Assembly: GCA_940337035.1 (NCBI GenBank)
Contig: OW679203.1
Coordinates: forward strand, 27,289,495 to 27,353,494
Reading direction: 5' to 3'
Length of the DNA: 64,000 nucleotides
Source: Agriotes lineatus
Taxonomy: Eukaryota; Arthropoda; Insecta; Coleoptera; Elateridae
The notes under the pieces were generated by a model. That model saw nothing but the letters and a program-made list of their open reading frames with translations, was not told the DNA's origin and ran no database searches. Of the stretch, positions 56,974 through 64,000 are shown piece by piece; position 1 is the first letter of the stretch; every line of letters starts with the position of its first letter. A program made the position numbers and the translations under genes.

Positions 56974-59900
56974 AAGAGCGAAACGTTACACACTGTCACT
57001 TTGTTTATAAATTGAAGGTATGGTTTGTGATTTATCCGTTTTTCTGATCTGCTGCCCGTTTCCCTGAAGATAACTACCGTATATTGTACGAGTCCTTCGA
57101 TATTATTGCAAGATGGGAAAATGTTTCTATTAATTTGTTTAAACTAGTTTATGACTGATACTCCCAATCACCATTGCCCAACCATTGACCAGTTGGAAAA
57201 ATGGTATGTTCTTGCCACATTCTTTTTTTTTAGAAATTAGTTGATTGCGACAAAAGCAAATTGTCAATAACAACAACAAATGTTAAATGACAGCCAGCTT
57301 CATATTTTCTGGTGCTGTAATGCACGTGACAATAATCTAAAGGGACTTTTTATCAGTTTCCTTTTGTTCATACTTTATAACACTAATTACGAGAGTAAAG
57401 AATAAATTGACGTTTCAAGAACTGCTAATTTTTCAATTCTAAATTTCAAATCCTTTATTTTTTCTTTCAAAATTTTTCAAAATCCTTTAGTGTAATTTGT
57501 TAGGTTTAAGGTTTGAGGCCGGTCACTGCTGATTATAATTCTTGTAAGAAAGTAGTTATTAATAATTTTTACTATTTATTTTTTATGTATGTAAATGATT
57601 CCCAAAACACTTCTGCAGATTATCGTTTGTTAGCAGTTTTATTATCTGTACTGAGCGTGCCTCTAACAAATATCTCTCAATAGTTGGTTCTGATTTTTAC
57701 AACTTCGCTAGAATCTTCTTGATTGAGTTAGTTTGATTTACTTGCTTTAGGTTTATTTTGTTTTCCGTTGAAATGCTCTGTTTGTCAAATTTAATGTTCG
57801 CACCGCTTTGTTGCAGGAGATTCAACCCTATGAATTCATTTTAACTGTCGTTGAAATTAAACGGATACACTTTGAGGGTATTGTCCTCTACAAACTATTT
57901 GATTATGGAGACGTTTACTACTTTTTTAAATGAGTTGGGGCTGCATGAGCAGTATTTGTTTGACAATTTATCTCACAATAATTAGACCAATTAACTGATT
58001 GTGCTTTTTAAAATTTAACCAGTTAAGAAGTAATAACTCGGAAATTTCTGCACCTTCATTCGAATGGTCAAATCTCTCTTGAATATTCATGCCAAACCAA
58101 ATTAGTAATTCTACGCATAATAATGCCTTCAAATTTGTATGCCATAAACACGCAACGATCTACGCTTGAATCTTTCGTGTGCGTGGACTGAAGATGAATC
58201 AAACCGACTCAGAGATGCGCGACGACGCGTAGAACAGGGTTTCGCACAATCCCCATACTTTATAAAGAGGCCTAGAGAGGTATAAAGCGAAGACACCCAG
58301 GATGCTAAAACACCTCGATCCAGCGACGAATCTAGTCCAGCTCTAAATGAAAGAGCTGTCACGCCTCTGGGTTTAGCCGAAGCTCCTAGTTTAAGACCTA
58401 GACCTGTTCGAAGAAGATGTCCACAACCGTAAGAAACTTGAGTCCCGATGTCCATCTAGTAAGCCTTCTAAAAATACCCAACCACTAACCACAAATCTCC
58501 TAGCATAAATGTGTGATTTGTTGATCGCAGGACCTGCAGATATTGCTTTAGAACCATCATCCAAGTCGTGTTTGTAGCTTGTTGGTCTCAGCAACTATTA
58601 TTACTCCCAGAATAATCTCCAAACTCAATCTCGTAACTGTCCGATTTCAGCACCTGAGGTTTAGTTAACTTTCTCTGCATACTTATGGGTGAGGACTCAA
58701 TAGTAGACCTTAGCAACTACAATAATACGCTCCCAGAGAGACCGCAAAAAACATGCAGATATCTGCGTAATAGCGGTCCACTCGATTTACCGCCAGAATT
58801 GATTAAGGATACGACCTACCTGTAATAACGCGCCCTCGCGAAAGTAAAAAGTAGCACCAGAGGCCTTACTACCCGATTTATCTTCGAGGGGTACCTGAAC
58901 CTGGATCGTTGGTCGAAATTTAGCAATATTTGTTTGACACTAAATGAAAACAAAGCAGCCACTTGGTCCTGTCGTATTTAGTTCCAGAATCTGTAATTAC
59001 AGAACGCATCGTCAGGTGAATTTTAAGTGGCATCCGCAGTATAGGTTACCAAGGATATATCAAATATCGTTGGTTCCCGCTCTGTTCGGGACGAGTTCGG
59101 CGGCGTCCCCACAAATGCATTTGATTTTATTGTTTAATATTGTACATACATGTTATAAATAATTATAATTTTAAGGGAACCTGACTTATAATTTACGGAG
59201 CATAGATACTTCTTATTTAATGTGTACTTCATCTGTATACTTGAGTTATAACTTGCTCCTTGGTGTTCTGACTACACATGTGGCTAAATCAAGTACTCCA
59301 GCAAAAGTAATTATGCACAAGTTGTCCAGTCTAAGGTGTGCATTACCTTCTTGAGAACATTGTACTTTTAATAATTAAACATAAATAAAGTCAATGCTTG
59401 ATCAAAGGGGCATGAGTAAATGTTAAAATTCGGTAAATTGTCATGGCTATGAAATATCCCGGAAAGTCTTACGTCTTAGATCACTCCTGCTTATTGATGC
59501 ACTCGTATACAAGTCTGTAAAAATTTCCGGAAATTGCATAGTCCTTCGTCACAAAATTTTTAGGCCAATTAAGTTTGATCATTTCAAAATAATTTCTTCA
59601 CGAAATTAATGAACGGACTTCAAATGGTAACAAATTTAATTATTATTAAAAGAATTTTACTATTTTTAATAATAAACTATTGCCAATATTTGCATTTTAA
59701 ATGTAAAACATAAAATGCGATTCTGGTTAAATCTATTTTCCAATGATTTTGATTTTCTGTAAATTTTACCGTATGAATGTCACGTCTTTGATTGGTGCTG
59801 ATTTTCGAAGCAAAAAAAGAACTCAACAATTCATGAGGTAAATTTCCAGAAAAGAAAACCAATACGTAATATAGTGCTGATTCAGATTTGAGACTTAGAC

Positions 59901-60302
59901 CTTTAACATGCAATCCTAAAGTGGTATAGCTTTCCTAATTATTTTAGAGCAAACTGGAGCACATAAAATTGGTTCAGCTTGAAAACTGTATGTAATGTTT
60001 TATTTTCAAAATATCAATCATTTCTGTGGAAATAAAAAAATCAAATAATTTTAAATAATATTAATGGCAAATAAACCGTTAAATACTAAAATTACTAAAA
60101 TTGTTTTACAATATTTTGCAAATGTGTTGATAATGTGGAAATCAAATTAATGTAATACTATAAGCACTAGCTTAACCCTAATTGGTTATTTTTACAATAG
60201 TTGAAGAACATCTTAAAAAAAAAGATTTTCATTTCGTTGTTGGTCGCCCCCTGCCTACTTGCCGCTGTACCAACTCGCTACTGTACCAACTTGCCGTGGC
60301 GA
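56974..60302. other. long gene-free stretch
   Basis: One coherent plus-strand frame at 58169-58432 (one internal stop) reads EDESNRLRDARRRVEQGFAQ and ends in an Arg/Pro-rich LRPRPVRRRCPQP. It could be the tail of a lost retroelement ORF, but I cannot place it. Nothing else stands out. Confidence 0.35.
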
Positions 60303-60309
60303 ATAATTA

Positions 60310-60687
60310 CACTTGCACAAAAAGGTAGATATTTGGATCAACTATAAACTTTTATACTTACTTAATAATTTGGAAGAAGCAATCACTTTTAGCAAACTCG
60401 AAATCACGCACCCATCAATAATAATTGATCCTGAGTACTTAGAAGCCAAACTAATATTTATCCAGACTAAATTACGGGGTCAACAATTGCCATTTAAAAT
60501 CAAGCAAGAAAAATTACCTTTATATGAAGACATTATTGCAGTTAAGGCATATCAAACAGAATTCAGAATCGTATTTATTTTGGAAATACCTATAATAAAA
60601 CCTGATATCTACGATTACTGTGAAAACCGATTAACATTTCCAAATAATTATACCACAGAAAATCTATTTACTTTACAATGGAAATAA
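60310..60687 (+). pseudogene. fragment of a retroviral-type (F-like) envelope protein
   Basis: A 124-codon frame without an ATG at its head, ending at a TAA at 60685-60687. It resembles the ectodomain stalk of F-like fusion proteins (the Baculo_F family, shared by insect errantiviruses and some endogenous elements): a helical LNNLEEAI segment followed by AYQTEFRIVFILEIP. Fusion peptide, cleavage site and membrane anchor are absent, and no gag or pol is nearby. It is an old, isolated and non-functional fragment. Confidence 0.55.
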
Positions 60688-61129
60688 TTATATTTCCACG
60701 GACGAATTCTGTAAAAAAAAACTACTAGCTAAGGTCACTAGTCATTACCTTATCTGATATTATATCTTTTGTTGTCTAAAATTTGCGTGTGACCACCTCT
60801 ATCATCTATAAATGAGAAAACATCAGTCTGTTTTCTGTTAGGATTCATAGTGCGACCGTGTTTGACGACGGCGCTCTCCAAGCAAACATCCCTTGTGTGG
60901 TTGATATTTGGAGTGGAGGCTTTGCTGGTAAGAATTATAATGGGTTGTAGTCAATGCTACGAGTTTATGTTAAGATTTTCAAATTCAACAGAATTTTTTT
61001 CTTTTTTTTAATATTCATACATTGATTGCAGTTATATATTATATCATATTCATGAGTCAACTATTATGCTATTAGCTGTTAATATGACATTATGTACGGT
61101 ACGTTGTAATTGTGGTTATAATACTGCTC
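60688..61129. other. intergenic, nothing recognised
   Basis: No coding or repeat signal. Confidence 0.4.
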
Positions 61130-61660
61130 ATTAATACGTAAACAATTTATGTTTATTTAACGACGATTTTGTGTTTTTCTTCTTTCTTTCTCCGGTATCC
61201 TATGTATCCTCACGGTTGTTGGATATTTGTGGGTGCCGTGTCCTTTACTCATTCATTCCATACTTTACAGTCCTTTGTTATTTTATTCATTTCTTCTATG
61301 GTTTTTCTCCTTACTTTCCATATCCTTTCAATGCATTTCATCCAGATTAGTCTTGGTCTTCCTCTTTTACGTTTTTTCGTTTCTTTACTTTCCATACTTT
61401 TTTAGGTAGTCTGTTTCTATGTAATGTAGATGTCCATACCATTCCAATTGCTTTTTCTAACCTCTTTGTGTTATCTTTTGTTGTTTCAGTTTTTTTCATT
61501 TCTAATGTAATCCAAGTTGGTTTTCCCTGCTATCATTCTAAAGTATTTCATTTCTGCTGCTATCAGTTTTGGCTTGTGTTTCTGTAAGGTCCAGGTTTCA
61601 CTTCTATATATATGTATTTAGCTTGGTTGATTCACTTATTTCTTTGTTCCCGCAAATTGC
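61130..61660 (-). mobile_element. LINE C-terminal fragment
   Basis: The minus strand reads RKRGRPRLIWMKCIERIW, then RRKTIEEMNKITKDCKVW, the usual C-terminal GRPR-W box with the closing D-W step of insect LINE proteins. Shifts and stops are present. Confidence 0.65.
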
Positions 61661-61789
61661 CTTATTCAGTGTGTAGTATATTGCTAAGGTCCAGGTTGTG
61701 GCGCCTTATATATGATATGTACCTTCAGGTATAATGATATTAATATGTCTTTGAATTATATTTTTATTTTTTCAAATTAAAATTGCTTT

Positions 61790-62440
61790 ATTTATGTTCA
61801 GAATATCAATAATTATTATTTATATTCTCTCCCTTCTGATCGAATCCTACGTAAGGATGTAGTGACATCATGTTACAAGTATGTTGATAGCTTGCCTCCA
61901 GGATTTCCTCTTCTGGGCGTGATTGGCTGCTTCGTGTAAGCCCTCCCCGGTCAAGTTCTTTAGTTAATCCATCAATCGGGATGGGGACCGCCCTTTGGCC
62001 TTCGGCCGTCGACTTTTCCCTCAGTAATACGTTTTTCCATTGCCTCTTGAGGAACTGTTGGTTCACAGAGGTCGACAGTCTCGTTTCTGCGCCGAGTTGT
62101 CTCAGGATCGAAACGTTGATGTGGCGTGCTGTCCACGGTATTCGCAGCATCCTTCTATAGCATCACATTTCCAGAGCGTCGATCCTACGGCTGTCTGCAA
62201 TCTTAACCGTCCAAGTTTTTGCCGCGTATGTTGAGATGGGGAAAATAAGGGTTCAGAACAATCTTAGTTTCGTTTTGGCGGTGACGGAGGTATCTTTCCA
62301 TATCCGAGTGAGTTTTGTTGTCGAATTCCTCGCCATCGCGATGCGCTTTCGAATATCAGGCTCGCACTCGCCGGTGTTGGTGATGGCAGATCCTAGGTAT
62401 TCGAAGCGCCTGACGACCTTATAGCTATTTGTACTTGCTC
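61790..62440 (-). mobile_element. second LINE C-terminal fragment
   Basis: From 62440 down: FEYLGSAITNTGECEPDI, IRKRIAMARNSTTKL, TLIFPISTYAAKTWTV, then RRMLRIPWTARHINVSIL. Both the LTLIF and EMWCYRRM boxes have an in-frame TGA, so the copy is dead. It ends in GRRPKGG-like and DVTTSLR-like phrases before an AATAAAG at about 61787-61793. Confidence 0.75.
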
Positions 62441-62449
62441 CTGAAAAAT

Positions 62450-63524
62450 CAGGGGTGGATTCCTTTATCTAGATTGCTTATTTCTGAAAGTCGATGTTCT
62501 AAATTTTTAAATATTGTTCCATTAAGTCAAAATAACTTATGTCAACTGTATGTCAAACAGATTTGAAATTCAAATGTCAAATACCAGATTGTTTCTTTAG
62601 TATACAACAATATTAAAAGCAGTAAGTAATTCTTTAATAACTAATTCACTTTTATAGTCTTTATTTCCTTTTCTGGTAATTACCTTGTTATTCAAATCAC
62701 TCACCTTTCGATTGGTCTCAGCGCTGTTCAGAATGTCAACTAACCTGCTCCTCTCCGCCTACTGATCCAACCTCTCATACACCTTTCTGCAAGGAAAGGC
62801 CCCACTGACAGAGAAGACGTTCCAGCTGTCTAGAATCAACAACTCAAAACTTCCCCACAGCATGCAACCAACAGACCAAATCTGCAGACACCTACTTTCA
62901 ATACTGCCTCTGTCAACTTCCTTGAACGTGCCTTCTTAACTTATGGTCCTCCTCTGGGACTCTCCTTTATCACCAAACAGCTTGACGTAATCCAATTCGA
63001 TTAATGTCTGATGTCAAATGTACTTTTCCAATAACCTTGACTTATTATTCTTCTCCAGTTATTTACATTTGTAGATTACCACATACTTGTAATTTTCCTT
63101 AGTTTTATGTATTTAATTATGTGTCTTGGTTTATATTTCCTTTTAACTTCACCACCCAAATTTTATTGTTACCCTTTTTATTATCCAAACAGTTTTTCAA
63201 TAAAATAGGGTTTATTTTTAATATTTTAATCACATCAAATTAGTCCTGCTACATTTTTCAAAATTTGTTATTTCTTAATAATCGAAACAAAGTCCATAAC
63301 GATCTCAATTTTTCTACTTTTACACTCTATCTCATAATAATATTTGATTTATACCTACTAATTTTCTAATTTTATTACAATTTAGTATTTGTCATTCCCA
63401 TCAAACCTTAATTTTTAAAATATTTTATTATTTTCGAAACCATTTGTTTTTCAAAGAGCCATTTTCCACTCAATTATAAATTCTGGTGGACTTTGTAATT
63501 GCATAATAATTATTCACATTCCCA
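62450..63524. other. intergenic, nothing recognised
   Basis: AT-rich with one GC-richer patch at 62.7-63.0 kb; no family resemblance. Confidence 0.4.
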
Positions 63525-64000
63525 ATTTATATTTAAATAGATCTAATTCATTTTCAACCATGTACTCCCTCAATCCTTTCTAAAATTGATTCTAACACCC
63601 CTGTGTTTTTCATTACAATATATTGTTTGGCATTCTTAATTTTGTTCGTTATTTCAAGCACTATTTTTCTATTTCTATAATAACTCCTAAGTATCCAATT
63701 GTGGGAACTTCTTCCATTGGTTGATTTTTATACAGTATTCTGTTCTGTTCCTGCTCTTTTTTTGATTTATATACATTATTTTACATTTTTATACATTAAC
63801 TTTCATCTTCAGTTTTTCTATTTGTTCTGTTTATTATTTCTATCTCATATAAACACTAAATGATCTGCGTATAACAAGATATCTATTCTGATTGGTATCA
63901 TATTCCTATGTCTCACTGTAGTCTGCAGTTTCTCCGTTTTTTTTCTTGTGTTTTTAATTAGTCTGTTCATTATTATTATAAACAAATATGGGCTTAAACT
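63525..64000 (-). mobile_element. LINE reverse transcriptase fragment, cut by window edge
   Basis: From the window edge down: SLSPYLFIIIMNRLIKNTR, then LYADHLVFI (active site ADD altered to ADH), NKTK-like spacing and IGYLGVIIE near 63.7 kb. Several stops. The element continues beyond the window. Confidence 0.7.

Overview
This window looks like an insect nuclear genome, most likely a beetle. The evidence is an AT-rich sequence, short introns (50-54 nt in the P450) with GT-AG junctions, a microsomal CYP6-type cytochrome P450, DHRS11/farnesol-dehydrogenase-like short-chain dehydrogenases (SDRs), and a dense load of transposable elements of insect type. I saw no rRNA, tRNA or CRISPR. Species cannot be fixed from the sequence.

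Host genes are few. One SDR gene (minus strand, about 3.38-6.31 kb) has three good exons but no recognisable last exon. Two further SDR copies are broken: a three-exon pseudogene at 44.79-45.91 kb (lost splice acceptor, in-frame stop, 4-nt insertion) and a lone exon 1 on the opposite strand at 9.92 kb (2-nt insertion). One intact 505-residue P450 lies at 37.54-39.16 kb with a clear TATA box. An unrecognised 150-residue reading frame lies at 44.0-44.5 kb.

Everything else that can be recognised is mobile DNA. From left to right: a Penelope-like element cut by the window edge; decayed LINE pieces (3.7, 7.3, 10.3, 25.7, 35.2, 36.0, 61.2, 61.8 and 63.5 kb); a 1.17-kb fold-back element (13.7 kb); two copies of a 0.65-kb MITE-like repeat (15.5 and 56.1 kb); an apparently complete two-ORF LINE (17.66-22.1 kb) inside a tandem repeat; a 1.77-kb degenerate DNA transposon (22.75 kb); a 6.57-kb apparently intact DNA transposon (27.90-34.47 kb); Helitron-like sequence with a CCCGT microsatellite (47.4-48.7 kb); a second LINE with an intact ORF2 (48.8-52.1 kb); and an envelope-like fragment (60.3 kb).

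The most notable item is the 6.57-kb transposon. Its inverted repeats are about 500 bp, it is flanked by a 3-bp duplication (TTA), and four exons splice without any break into one 1,543-residue protein. That protein joins a Cys-rich N-terminus, a DDE-like transposase region, an XPG/FEN1-like nuclease region and a Cys-rich C-terminus. The smaller element at 22.75 kb shares the N-terminal module, the TAGT termini and a 3-bp duplication, so the two look like members of one superfamily. Academ is my best guess, by domain logic only.
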